From contig NW_013654478.1 of the NCBI RefSeq assembly GCF_000499385.1, forward strand, positions 62,001 to 126,000: a DNA stretch of 64,000 bases, written 5' to 3'. Position 1 is the stretch's first letter. Every line of letters begins with the position of its first letter. Shown here in pieces: positions 13,301 through 25,300 of this stretch. The translations under genes were made by a program, and so were the position numbers. Below the pieces are notes generated by a model. That model ran no database searches, was not told where the DNA came from, and saw only the letters and a program-made list of their open reading frames with translations. The stretch is from Eimeria necatrix. Lineage: Eukaryota > Apicomplexa > Conoidasida > Eucoccidiorida > Eimeriidae.

Positions 13301-16135
13301 TCGGGCCGGACAACTGTGGGCGGCGCCTCTTCAAATATTTTCTGGAATCGCCTTTGCGTGGAGCAGTCTCTTCCCGAGAGAGCCACGGCGTTTCCGAATG
13401 AATCTCCTACAATCTGAACCTCAATATGTCTTGCCCTCTCGCACAGCTGCATGAGGAACACAGGCGACCCCACAACCTCAGCCTTCACCTGAGACAGAGC
13501 CGATTCCAGCTCCTCCGGCTTGTAGCAAAGACGAATACCTTTGCCGCCGCCGCCCCCAGATGCCTTCAGCAGCAGCGGATACCCCACGCGGTCCGCAGCA
13601 GCGCGGCACTCCTCCAGTGTGGAAATCGTGGCAGCCTTAAAGACCTGCAGCAGCACCAGCGCCAGCAACAAGAGATAAAGCGCTACTTCTGCCGGGCAAA
13701 GTTGGTGTGCAGAAATATACAGTCGGGTTGGTGAACAGCTTTGACACAGACTCGGTCAAAACGCGTACACCGTTAGAATAGGAAGAAAAGACAGAGAGGG
13801 AAACACCTGTGTACACTCAGAAAGACCGAGGGACGAAGTACCGCACTCACACAGCCATGCAAGCATTAAGGCAATGCACAAAGGAAAACAAATACGTACA
13901 CCCATAAATCAACGCACAAGACACCAAGGCATCTGCAAACTGACGCTAAGGCGGACATGGTGACTCAGCAGCCACTACCGTGCTCGCCAGTGCCTCGTCC
14001 AAAGCACATAGAAAGCGCGACTACCGCGAAGTTCTTACCTCTTCCGGAATTGACCCTTCTTCATTGAGTTGCGCCTTTAGGCCGTCACCACTCCAGGGAA
14101 TAGAAGGCACGTTGGCCGTCTGGGCCAAGATGTTGGCCGCGATTTTGTCTCCAAGCGCTGCCATCACTTTTGCGTTGGGGCCCATAAAACAAATACCCAA
14201 TTCAGCTAAACGAGTGGGCAGCTCCGGATTCTCAGACGCGTGGCCCCAGCCAGGCCACACCGCGTCCACCTGCGGCCCCACAAACGCGTAAGCAGTGACA
14301 GCATGGAAATGCTGCAGTCGCAGCTGCTGCTATTCCTATCCTGCTTCCGCAGCCATGAAGACTGCTGCTTCTTCTACAATTGTGTCTGCGTTGGCTGCTT
14401 CTCTTCTGGTTGTTACTCTTTGGTCTGCTGGAGAGGTGCCAATTGCGGCCACTGCTTCTGGAGCTGCTACTGTTGTTCCGTTGCTGCTATCAGTGATGTC
14501 TTGGGGAGAACAATTTCTCATAAAGTACCTTTTGCTTGACCGCTGTCTCGCAAATAAGAGACACATTGCCGTAGTTCTCTCGGCTGGGTCCGCCGGGAAC
14601 AGGAACGATAGCATCTGCCTTCTTCAAGAACTCACTGTTAGCCTCCAAGTCCTCAGGGGTGGCCATAACCACAAATGTCAACAGCTGCAGCATCACCAGC
14701 AAAGCAGGGACAGTATTAGGCCTTCTGGAGAACAGACCAAAGTGGGCTTTCAAAGAACTCTAGAACGAATGACAGCAGCAGAAGCAGCAACCGGGCCAGC
14801 AGCAGCGACCGAAACAAAAACACCACCACCACCAGCAGCAAGAAGCAACCAGAAGCGCCAGCAGCGGGAAAGCCAGCGACAAGGAAGCAACTGTAGGAAG
14901 ACTCGCAGGGCCAGCAGCAAGAGCATCTCCACAAGCGCCAAATGCACACCCAGCAGCAGCAAACCCGGCAGCAGCGTGACCACCAGAAGCAACGAGAAAT
15001 CTGACATTTGCGTCTCCGAAGGTCTCGAAAGTCCACTGACGCATAGAGGCGATGGCCTTCGTTGCTGCCATCCCATTGTTTGCAATCAAAATGCGACGGA
15101 TGGGCCGTTTCCCGCTGCAGCAAAGCGAATTGGCGACAGCAGCAACGGAATAAAGAACAAAGTGGCACGGAGTTTAAACAAATTCAAGAAGCGAAAAGCA
15201 AAAGAGGCGGCGGCCATGAGAGCAGCGCGGAGTGAAGGCTGACGCGGCGGAATTGACAATAAAGACAATCAGGAAAAAGTAGCAACGAACGAACGAAACC
15301 CCGTAAATATATGAAGGCAGCACGAAGGCCATAGTGGCATCCACAGCAAAGACAGAGCATAAGACACCGAGGCAAGAAAAGGAGGAGAAATCCAAATTGC
15401 AAGTCCGAAGACTCACCCGTGCATCTGCACGTAGGCAGCCAGCGGATCACTGTCTCTCATCCAAGGGCCGCTCTGCCTCGCCACTTCCTCCACTTGGGCC
15501 TTTTGAGGCCCCGTCAGGGGCGACGAGAGCCCCGGAGCTGTCTGTACACCCCAAACACGTGAACCAGGTGTGAACCAGCCACACGTGAAGTCTGGATCTC
15601 AAATAATCTATCCTCAAGCTTGCCTTGCACTTCGACAAGTGGTTGTTCTGCATGTGTGCGTTTGTCTTACTGGTGGCACCATGTGTTGTGCGTTCGCTGT
15701 TGCTGCTGCTGCAGCCGTTGCGGATTTCACTGCTGCTGCTGCTGTCTGCGGTATGTGAGAAGCGGTGCGTCCCGGGCGGGTCTGCAGCGGGCGGAGAAGC
15801 TCCCTGCACTCGATCCCGTCGGGCTGAGCGCGGCTGACGCGGCAACTCAAGCCGACGGCAGGCAGCTGCTGCTTTGTTGTGGCACCGGGGATCACCGAGA
15901 AAGGGGGGAGCGAAGGGGTGGAAAAAGACGGACTGTGGAACTGCAGCAGCTGCTGCGGCGGCAACAGGGCGCCCCCAGACACACCGGAAGGATCCAGAAA
16001 GGCCCAGGCGGCTGTGGGCGCCAGCAGCGCCGGCAGCAGCAGCAGCAAGGGAGACAAAGACGGAAGGAGGGTAAAACTCAAGATAAATCTCAATAGACCC
16101 AAAATGCCCTGTCTCCTTGCTCTCTTAGTGTACAT
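4344..16135 (-). CDS. ACC1: Multidomain acetyl-CoA carboxylase, apicoplast-type
   Basis: Carboxylates acetyl-CoA to malonyl-CoA for fatty-acid synthesis. Seventeen exons agree in phase: 16135-15671, 15541-15417, 15114-15006, 14684-14529, 14269-14039, 13644-13292, 12866-12551, 12150-11737, 11447-10923, 10770-10039, 9971-9187, 9004-7849, 7555-6320, 6071-5643, 5405-5331, 4994-4852, 4542-4344; about 2482 residues. Order: hydrophobic leader; biotin carboxylase with [10 protein letters not shown], the ATP-grasp loop [12 protein letters not shown] (about 389-400) and [13 protein letters not shown]; biotinyl site AEVEAMKM with Lys about 892; a Gln/Ala-rich central region; carboxyltransferase with [32 protein letters not shown] and [10 protein letters not shown]; conserved tail [12 protein letters not shown]. 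The first ATG (16135) precedes the leader. Exon 3 and exon 7 use gtcaga donors. In the last exon, FFES is followed by gtaagc, so a further 3' intron and exon are possible; the 4344 stop is therefore tentative. T. gondii also has an apicoplast ACC1. Confidence 0.95.
15671..16135 (-). other. Bipartite apicoplast-targeting leader of ACC (exon 1)
   Basis: Exon 1 encodes about 155 residues upstream of the conserved enzyme. A short basic start ([10 protein letters not shown]) is followed by a hydrophobic stretch of roughly 30 residues ending near APTAAWA, typical of an ER signal peptide. After it comes a Pro/Ser/Arg-rich, acid-poor segment, as expected of an apicoplast transit peptide. The exon ends at a gtaaga donor in phase 0 and joins an exon starting with TAPGLSS. 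The location is inferred from the leader architecture and the known T. gondii ACC1, not shown directly. Confidence 0.75.
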
Positions 16136-19100
16136 TTTAACGAAGCTGCTGCACACCCGCGCGCAAAACGATTCAGACCGCTACTGCTGTTTCCGAGGAT
16201 CCGGGCTGCGCCTTTTGGGCCCTGATGTCAGCTGTACGTACACCCCAATGCCCGCTCACGACCAGCAGCCGACACAGCCGCCTCTGGGGGCCTCCAAGCA
16301 CCCGCACTTACGCAGCCCGCCCCACTGTGGCAGCTCCACAGACACAGCAAGACCACCGCAGCGGCTGAGGTCAGAAGAGAAGTAGTTCGAAGAAACCAGC
16401 CCACACATACAGGCAAGCCGGGCTCTTGGGATCTGCTGTTGCTTCTGCTGCTGTTTCTGCTCGTAGTAGTTAGGGATGCTGCGTTGAATTTTGAAGCGGC
16501 GAGTGCCCTGAAGGCTCCGAGTAATGGGCTGAATGACGCATGCGAAGGCTTTGAGGGATATGTAGAACCCAAATGCAAGGACTCAGTGACCTGAGGCTTG
16601 GCAGCGGGGCCAGGGAAATGAATCAGAGTCCAGGGCCTAAAGGTTGGAACGGTACATGTCTAAGGAAGAAATGGCAGGCATTTTGAAGTGCTCAATGGGC
16701 CCTCTTGTACACTTCAAAAACAGGAACAAGGACACTGTAGGGCGAGCTGGCTGGGGCAAGCAGGGCTTGGTGTCGGCGATCAGGCGACAATATCTCTGTC
16801 TGGGCTCAGCGAGGACATAAAGAAGACAAGAAATGCATTAAACAGTGATTCAAATGCTCTAAGAAGTGGCACTACACTGTGGGGTTTAAGACCGACTGAG
16901 AGCAGCAGCAGCAGCAGCAGCTGCAGCAGGTGTAGTCACCTGGCTGCGGCTGGGGTGCTGGCTGCCAGCTGCCTCTTGTCTGCAGTGCTCCCGTTCACGA
17001 AAGGGAAGAAGAGGGGCTCCTGAGGAGGTCAACTCCTCAAGAAAGAAAAATTAGAAACATTAATAAACACCAAACCCGGCACCCCCCACATTGGCGGACA
17101 CAGGCCTATAGGAGACACGGCGACAGGCACCATCAGCAGCAAACCGGCGAGACGGCCGCACAGGCAGCAGCTGCTGCTCGCCTTCTTACTGTCAGCTTCA
17201 GGAGCCCCAATATTACTTGTGCTCTTAGCAAGCAAGACCATGCAGCTAAAGGAAGGCATACACTCACGGGTTGCCCTCAGACAGTTAGCCTCGGAGGCTG
17301 GGCTCTTGTGGTGATAGTCTTCACTGTATGCTCACGTCAGAGCCATCCCTCGACCATAGCCGAATACAGTTATCTCAATGTCTTCGTGCTACGCTGTTTT
17401 GTGCAATTCTGAGCGTTTCAGGGCTGCATAACCGCGAATAGAGTGCACAATGCATAATGGGGGGGCTTGCCCAGGTCGCAGGCGTGTCAGGAACAAACTA
17501 ACAACTTGTTACAACTAACATAGGAATAACATAGGATAAAGCATGAAGCGTCAAAGGTGAACGTCGCCTGATCACGCACTCGAAGTAAAACAATGAGGAG
17601 TAGAGTTACGGGGGGTTAGGGCGTTGTGCTTTCCGCAATTAACTTTTGGCTTACCGAAGGCGGCATCGAGCTTTTAATTTTTACAATCACGTGGGTATGT
17701 GGCGTTCGGGTAGCTTCAATCTATGTTTGGCCCCTGCATAGTGAGCCTTGGCTGGAGCGCTCAGGGAAGCACACAATGGGCTTGTGGAACGCTTGGGCCT
17801 CGTGAGGCTCCCAGCCTGCTTACATAAACGTGTAAGCGGCTAGCCGAAGCTTTAAAGGCTCTGCTACGGTCGTCCTTACCTCCTGTCTGACGCTCCGTTA
17901 TTCCTAATACGCGAACTGCGTGAACTGAGGGTACTAGAGCAGCAGCACTGGTGGAGTCACATTGCCTTGGTGGGAATGCCGGAACCCATAATGAGTTCAA
18001 GCTAAGGGCCTACTTTGTGACTCAAAGAGGGCATGCCTGTGTCTCTTTGAGGCCCGGAAGTGGGAATTGGCCCTAAACTGTCTGTAAAAGTGCATTTCAT
18101 CTGTCGAAGAGGAGACCAGGAGGCACCGTTCGAGCGGTTCCAATTACGCATAGGAAGGGAGCTAGCTGCATCTCTTGGAGAGTGCCTGAATTGTCAGCCA
18201 AACAGACGTTTTAGTGCCTTTAATGGCTTACAGAGCTCAGTAAGGGCATTTGATAAGGAAGAGTCAAACATTGACGGCGACAGGTTCAGATGCTCGTGCG
18301 CATTCATCCACACCTCGAAACGCTTGAAGCTACACTCTGGAGAGTAGGTTCCCTCGTGAGAGCTACCTGAAGCGCCGGTCTCATCAGCTCGTTTCGCAAA
18401 GAACGCCATGTGGGCTTCATCAGAAGTAAGAGCGAAGCCTTTAGACGAGAGGATCTTCTGGGAGCTTTCCCAGAGTTTGTGAAGGGCCTCAGCACAGGGG
18501 TAGCTACGTATCACGCTCTTGAAAGGCATCAACGGGACTCCAACTAGGCTCACTGGAAGTATAGCAAGTAAATATCGTATGGAGTGGGGGCATGCTATTA
18601 TTGGCCTGAATGGGGTCAGATAGTGTCCTGCGTGACAACTACGAATGGTGTGAAGAATGTCTCAAAAGACTCATTTCCGAGGAGGACATAATTGCACATA
18701 ATGGAGGCCACTAACACTGAATGTAAACCAGCAAGAACCTCTTGCGAGCCAAAGAGCAGGCGATGAAGCGTGGCTTGGGCGTCACAAGCACTCAATCAGC
18801 AGACACGAAGATCCTCAACACTGCCGGGAAAAGAAGTCCAACATTGCTCGATGCTGCAAGCCGAAGAGCGACCAAAACGTGCAAGCGCGAAACTGCAGGC
18901 AGGCTGCACTTGAGTAAGAAAAGCAAGTCGCGCACCGAAGTGCCAGAACATCTGCAAACTTGATAGTTGTCCTGTCTCGTTGGGCCTCAAAATACAGTGC
19001 CTGTTACCCCTGGCACATCCTGAACACGCTGCTGCCTAGCATGGAAACAGCATGAGACCGTACATTCTTTCTTCGTTCTATATGCATTGGCTCCTTAAGG

Positions 19101-19321
19101 TCTTTTGTTATGTTCCAAAAGTGGTAACAGCGAAAGCTTGAATGGCTGCAAGCCAGATTCAAACCAAGGCCACATATACCATTTCTTATATCATCACGCG
19201 CTGCGAAGCAGCAGCAGCACGGTTTTGCTGCAGTCATTGCCCTGTGTCGTTCCTCTTGCCGCTGTTGGGCCTTTTCCTGCCGCTGTTGTTCGCATTACTA
19301 ATGTGAACAGCACTGTCCATC
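16136..19321. other. Intergenic region upstream of ACC and downstream of VPS13
   Basis: Three kilobases without a recognisable gene family. It should contain the ACC promoter and 5' UTR and the VPS13 3' UTR. Several open frames near 16.2-17.3 kb are Ser/Leu/Cys-rich products of CAG/CTG runs and lack motifs. A 111-codon frame at 18194-18529 (-) is listed separately. Confidence 0.5.
18194..18529 (-). CDS. Hypothetical 111-residue open frame
   Basis: An ATG-initiated frame (MPFKSVIRSYPCAEALH start, LCKPLKALKRLFG end) with balanced, non-repetitive composition, unlike the low-complexity frames around it. The reading frame stays open a little upstream through a GTG codon. I recognise no domain. 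It could be an isolated exon, a decayed gene copy or chance. It lies on the same strand as VPS13 and ACC, between them. Confidence 0.15.
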   Translation of the reverse strand: MPFKSVIRSYPCAEALHKLWESSQKILSSKGFALTSDEAHMAFFAKRADETGASGSSHEGTYSPECSFKRFEVWMNAHEHLNLSPSMFDSSLSNALTELCKPLKALKRLFG

Positions 19322-22300
19322 TCAAGTCAGTTGCGCGGCGCGTCTATTTGCCCCGAGCTCGACAATCGTAGCACTGCCTCTCTGCGTTTCAAGGAGTTCC
19401 CTGTAAACCTCATTGGCGAGTGCTGCATTTGCACAGGGGATGTGAAAAGTTTGCATGGTGTCTCTCTGCGCCCCTGTAGTCACTGAAGGTTGGGTGCTCC
19501 GTCTACCTGCCTGAGTCTTAGCAATTATCCCTAGCGTTGAGGCCCTTCCAAGGCCTGCTTCGGCCTGCGGCTGGGCTCCTGAAGAGCTTTGAGATGTCCT
19601 CACGATCACTTCATGGCTCCCAGCCTTCACTTCCCGTATGTCCGTCACGCTCACATGCCACAGAACGTGCACTTGGCCACCCGCTTCATCGCCTGTGCTG
19701 CTTCCCCGACGGGAAGCTCCCTGCTGGGTCCCCTGCAGTCCCCCTTTTAAGTCCACTAGGAATATGTCCTGCGGGTAGAACAGAACTGCCAAGTGGCAGC
19801 GATGTGGAGCGTCCTGCTTGAGTACCGTCATGCATTTCTGCATGGGACGCAGTACGGCCAGGCCAAGACTCTGTCGCAGTTGTGCTTCCGTCTCATCATA
19901 TGGGCTGCAAAGAACAACAGCGAAACAACTACAGAATTAGCAGAACAGCGCGGCAGCGGGGCTAGACAATGCAGCAGAGGGTGAAGCTATGCATATGCGA
20001 CAGCAGCCAAGGGTCTACTGAAGAGCTCTTTGAGACACACGAAGCCTTGCAAGCCGCTGCTTCCGGCAATATCACCATTTCCCGTAGCAGAACCGCACTA
20101 TCACACGAAAAAACATAAACAGCAGACGAAGCATGAGCAGCGAAACGGGCGGCAGCAGCAGCGCCAAAATTGATAAGTGTGACAGCAGCCACCGCCCGGT
20201 GCAGCTAAGGCGCATGTATCTTACCGAACTTGTCCCTGTTCGCCAATCATACGTGGATTCCTGAGCCGTTTGTTGATGAGCTTGAGTGCGCCCATAGGCT
20301 TGCTGACCTCCGCGTGTATTCCTCTGGTGACATCTGAGACGGCCTGGCCTACTCTATCAAGGGGCTTCACAAGGGAGCCCACCAGCCCCTTGCCTATTCC
20401 TTTCAAGAACCCTCCCACTCCCTCTTTTTGAGCGCCCTCTATGGGCTTGGTAACAATGCTAGACAGGGCCCAAACTCCCTCGCCGATGTTCCTTCCTGCG
20501 GAAAGAAATCCCTCGCGTACGCCAGATGCCCCGCGGCCCCTCTCTTGTCGCCGCTTGCTGATGTAGTTGGAGTCGAAGGTAAAGGTCGACAGCAAAGACC
20601 CAAGACCTGCAGAGACACTGTCCACGGCATTGGCTGCTAGACCAATGGTGTTGCGCCCAAATTCGTACGGCATGCGGGGCAGATTTAGCAGCGAAGACTG
20701 CCCTAGGGAGGAGAAGAGAGAAGACAGCAGGTGGTATGTGTAGCGTTCTTGGAGACAAGACATGAAGGAAGCCACGGTGCCACGAAGGTAACGAAACTCC
20801 TCCTGGCTGAAGCTTAGCCGCGCCCCCTTCGGAATAGCATCGAACACAAGCAAGCAGCAACCGAAAAAAGGAACGTATTCATGCATCCAAATATAAATAG
20901 AAACAGCATTGCATAAACACGAGCACAAGCAAGTAGGCAGCGAGCTCGAAGTGCAGCATCGCACTAAAACTAAAGAACCAGAGAGCAGAGCCAGGGTCAC
21001 CAACAGTCGCAGCAGGGCGTTGCAGTAGCCGTTCAGGAAATACCAGAAACAGTCATCACTAAGCTCATTTTGAAGTTTTCAATGGCAGCCGCAACAGCAA
21101 CAACAGCAACAACAGCAACCGCAGTCAGTGAAGCTCCGATGGTCCGTACAGTGAGTTCAAGTCTTCCGGAAGCCATAAGAATGCGCAGGCCTAATTTCAG
21201 CAGGTCTGACATCATGTGCATTTTGTCGAGGACGAAGGAGCACCAACAGTAAACTCTAAATCGGGAAATTACCAACGATTCAAGAGACAGAATCGTAGGA
21301 AGCGGCGGGGGCTCGTAACTGCGTACTAATGGTTCACAGCCCCACACCTGCAGCTCCTCCAACGACACTGCACGCCTGGAGGCAGCATCAGCCAACCCAA
21401 ACGCTATTATGCACGACCACAAGAAGTCCTGAACACAGAAGCAGCGTCAGCACCAGAATCAATAGCAATGGCGACAGTACTGGCAGTGACGCGAGCACCA
21501 GGAGGAGGAACAAGCGCATCAGCGCTGCAAATGACCTATAATGGCGAGTGCACGTTTTCTGCAGTTTAAACAGCATCATCAGTACGGGCAAAGACATAAA
21601 ACACAAAGAATGCTACGAAAAAGTGAAGTTGGATAAGCGCAGCCAGCAAAGAGTATCTACACAGCATAAAAGAGCGCTGGAGTTCTGCGTAGACACAAAT
21701 TTTGCTCATGTGCATACTGACTCCACAGGCCCAGACCTCCCCATTAAAACGAGATGACTACATGGGGCTGAATTCTTGCCTAAAACGCTAAGCTACAGCC
21801 CCAATACTCACATTAAGCCCGTTGAGCATGTCCGCATCTATGTCGATTTCAAGGTCGTCTATCTCCACCAGAGCCCTTTTCAGCACCACGTCTCGACTTC
21901 CCGAATTCAAGCGCACCACAAATAAAGTCAAGAAAGGTGTGGGAATCTTCAGAACGCCCTGGGAGCTCTGCAGGTGCACACGTCGCCGGGCAGGGCGACA
22001 TACATTACACCGTTCAGTCGGGCATTTGAATGTTTGTCTTTGAAGCGCTAGGCTTGCGCTCTGTTTCATATGCTTTGTACCGGTTTGAGGAGCACCAACA
22101 TTGCGTGTTATGGGCTAACCTGTGGGTCTGTGTTGCTGGCATCTCTGCCTCCTCTGTTTGCAAGAACCACCGGCTTCTTCCCGCTTTCCATTTGATTGTC
22201 TATTTGAACCTTTTCAATTCTTAAGACTACCTTTTGCTTGTCCCCTCTCTGCTGCAGCCCCACTGCCAGCTGGGACAGGCTCGCGTAGCACAGCTCCTCC

Positions 22301-25300
22301 GCCAGGCGGTCGCATATCAGCGAAACCGCAACCTCTTGTATCTTCACGGCTACGTCAAGGCTCGTGAATGACGTTTCAACTGTCTAAGCCGCAAAATCGT
22401 TCACTCACAAACATTCATGAAAGGCTCATTTTCTTCATGCGCACACGCATGCACGTGTGAATACATGCGCTCTCCAGCAGCAGCAGGCATCCACAGCACG
22501 TGTCGGAGCAATGGAAGAGTCAATCAGTGCAGCAGCCTCTGCTGCTTAAAAATCGGCAGTAGCATCATCAGTACATGCGCCAGCACCAGCGGCTCATAAA
22601 TCTGCAGCGGTAGCTTCAACAGCTCTTGAGTAGCAGCGCCTCTAACACCACAGTGAGCAGCAGTGAACACGAATAGCATAAACTCAAGCAGCGGCAAAAA
22701 CACCAGCAGTACCAAAAGCACGTCTGTGCTCAGCTGGTTCCTCACCACGTCTAGCTGCGGCGTTTGTCCTTGTGCGGCTTGAGGTGCGAGCGTGTGTTGC
22801 TTGGTAAGGGTTGGGCTGTCTTTAGATTGAACAGTAATCAGCGTGTCGTCGCCTCTCTTCCCAGAAGCCACAATTATATCCGGCACCCCTGGAAGGCCTA
22901 AACTCACTTCGTAACGTTTGTACTGGGGGTTCGCCATGTCAAATAGTATTGGTTTTCGGGGTGCCACTGTCTTGCTATCCAGCCACAGAAGCACCTGACA
23001 CTGCATTTCAGACAACAACGCGCAGCTTCAGTCACATTCATGCAGCAGCTGCTGTTGTGTGTGCTGCTAGTTTCACTGCTGCTGCATCAGTTTATGGCGC
23101 TGCGAAAGAGTAGCAGCCTGTTGTTGCCACCAGCATTAGAGCGCACCGGCCTGGATTTGTGGATGAAGGGAAACGGCCACCCGTAGACCACCGACTGCCC
23201 TTCATGAGCAAAAAAGTGACAGTCCGCCTCTGAAGGCCTTGGCTGTTGCCTGCTGCTGCTGCTGCTGCTGCTGCTGTTCATCTCAGCGTGGAAGGTGTGG
23301 ACCATGACGCGCTGCACTATGGAGCAGTTATTTCTGACAACAAATGCTCCTGGTGTGTCTGGTCCCCTTATAGCGATCCCCTTCACGCCCCCTTCAGGCG
23401 CCACATCTACGGCGTACACTTCTGCACGTTTTTCACCCAAAAGATACCGCAAACGAACGCGCCAACTTCCATATCTCCACAAAAAATCTAAAGAAGTGGA
23501 TGAACAACCTTCATCAAACACCACTAGCTAGCCACAAACCGGACCAAGTATGGCCAATCGCGCAAGACGCTGAGAGGAGAGAGCCAAAAGTTCAGGTTCA
23601 AAACATGCTCAACAACGGTGCTTTATGCCTATGAATCGGTTCGTTCGTGATTCTCTTGGTGGCGGCTTCTGTCTCTCTACGCTTCCCACACCCTTCGTCA
23701 CTTTTGTGCTGTATCCGCCATTTTGCTTTTGATCATCCCAATTTGTGTTCGTTGGTACACTCGTGTTGCTGGACATTGGTTTCCGTGTACGTTGCTGGAG
23801 ATTGGCTTCCGCCTCCTTTATTGTTTTTATTTTGGATTTTAACTGGCCCTTTTTATGCGCGAGTGCAATGCCAGCACCCCGTTGTCTACCGCATGAGATT
23901 ACGCATGCACGTGTCAGTGTTGGTCTTCTTGCACCCCCCTCTTCTATCTGTTCATGTCTCTGCATGCCTGCCTATATACTTGCCTCCCTCTACGTTCATT
24001 TGTGAACTGTTAATACTTCTATGTTTTCTTGCACCTTTCTACTACACTTGCATGGGGAAACGTTCAACTCATTTTTCACCTGTCTGTTCCCCTTTGCTGC
24101 CGACCGTGGGAAGGGCCACCCACGTCCTCCCAGCTGTCTCTTCACTGGCCTCAACAGGCCCTGACCATCCCCACACTTTGCCGCGACCCACGACGAATTG
24201 CAAACGCTTAGGCAGATCTTCACGCGGCCAAAAAATTGCGTGCGTTTCTCCCGGATGCACTGCAACAACAGCAACGAAACCGCCTCATTGCAATTCAACG
24301 CAATCCAGCAAAGCAAAACAAACAACAGTAGCAGTGGCAGCAGGAAAGGCAGACAAACAGCCACCGAATATGCACACGAGTGCACTCAGAAGCTTCACTA
24401 GCCACCATAGCATGCATGAATTCAACTACAGCAGCATTCATTGGTAAAGCAGCAGCACTCTTAGTCCTGTGCCGCCGTTACAGCACTTCCCAAACAGCCC
24501 CACACAGCAGCAAAAGCAAACTGCAGAGGCATAAAGCAACAGCAGCAGCAGCGGCAACAGCGGCACTAGCAACAGATGTTGCACAAGAAAATCCACATTC
24601 CTACATTCAGAAGAAGCCACTTCATCTTGGTCGGCACAAACTACCCAGATATAAAGGGGCGAACTGTGAAGTGACCCACCCTCAAATATGGGCCCTTGGG
24701 TTTGATCCTGCTTAAAGTACAGTGGCAGAGTAAGACAATTTGTCAGCAGAAACTCTGGCACCAAAGACACCACGCGACAAAGCGCGCCTGAAGCCACACT
24801 GCAACGAAGAAACAGGGTATCTGTAGCGAAGAACAAGACTGCAGCAAGATGCTGCTGCAGCTACATGCTTATGCAACGAAGTGTCGCTACAGCATGTTGC
24901 TGTGCTACTGCAGTACAGGATCCTCCTTGCGACTGTAGATTGGGACAACTTGCAGGCAACGGAAGCAGGCAACTCCTTTAGGAAGCCATGTACCTCTGCG
25001 CTGAAGTGAGCCGCGCTTGGTGCTAGATTTTTCCGTTTACGTTATTTCTAAGTACTTGTGGCTGCAAAACGGTGAGGAAAAAAAGATACACTGGCTTGCC
25101 TGCTGTCTGAGACATGCTGAGCTGATCTGTCTTCAACCGCAACGTATACAGTCGAGAGGGGGCGGCCATCTCCGCCTGAGTGAAGCCGTGCAGTGCAGGG
25201 ACGTCCACTCGACATTCCACGGGCTCTGATCCACGTGGAACCATGAAAAGCGACAACTCAGGTGTCTGTGTACACCTCAGCGCATAACACACAAATGCAA

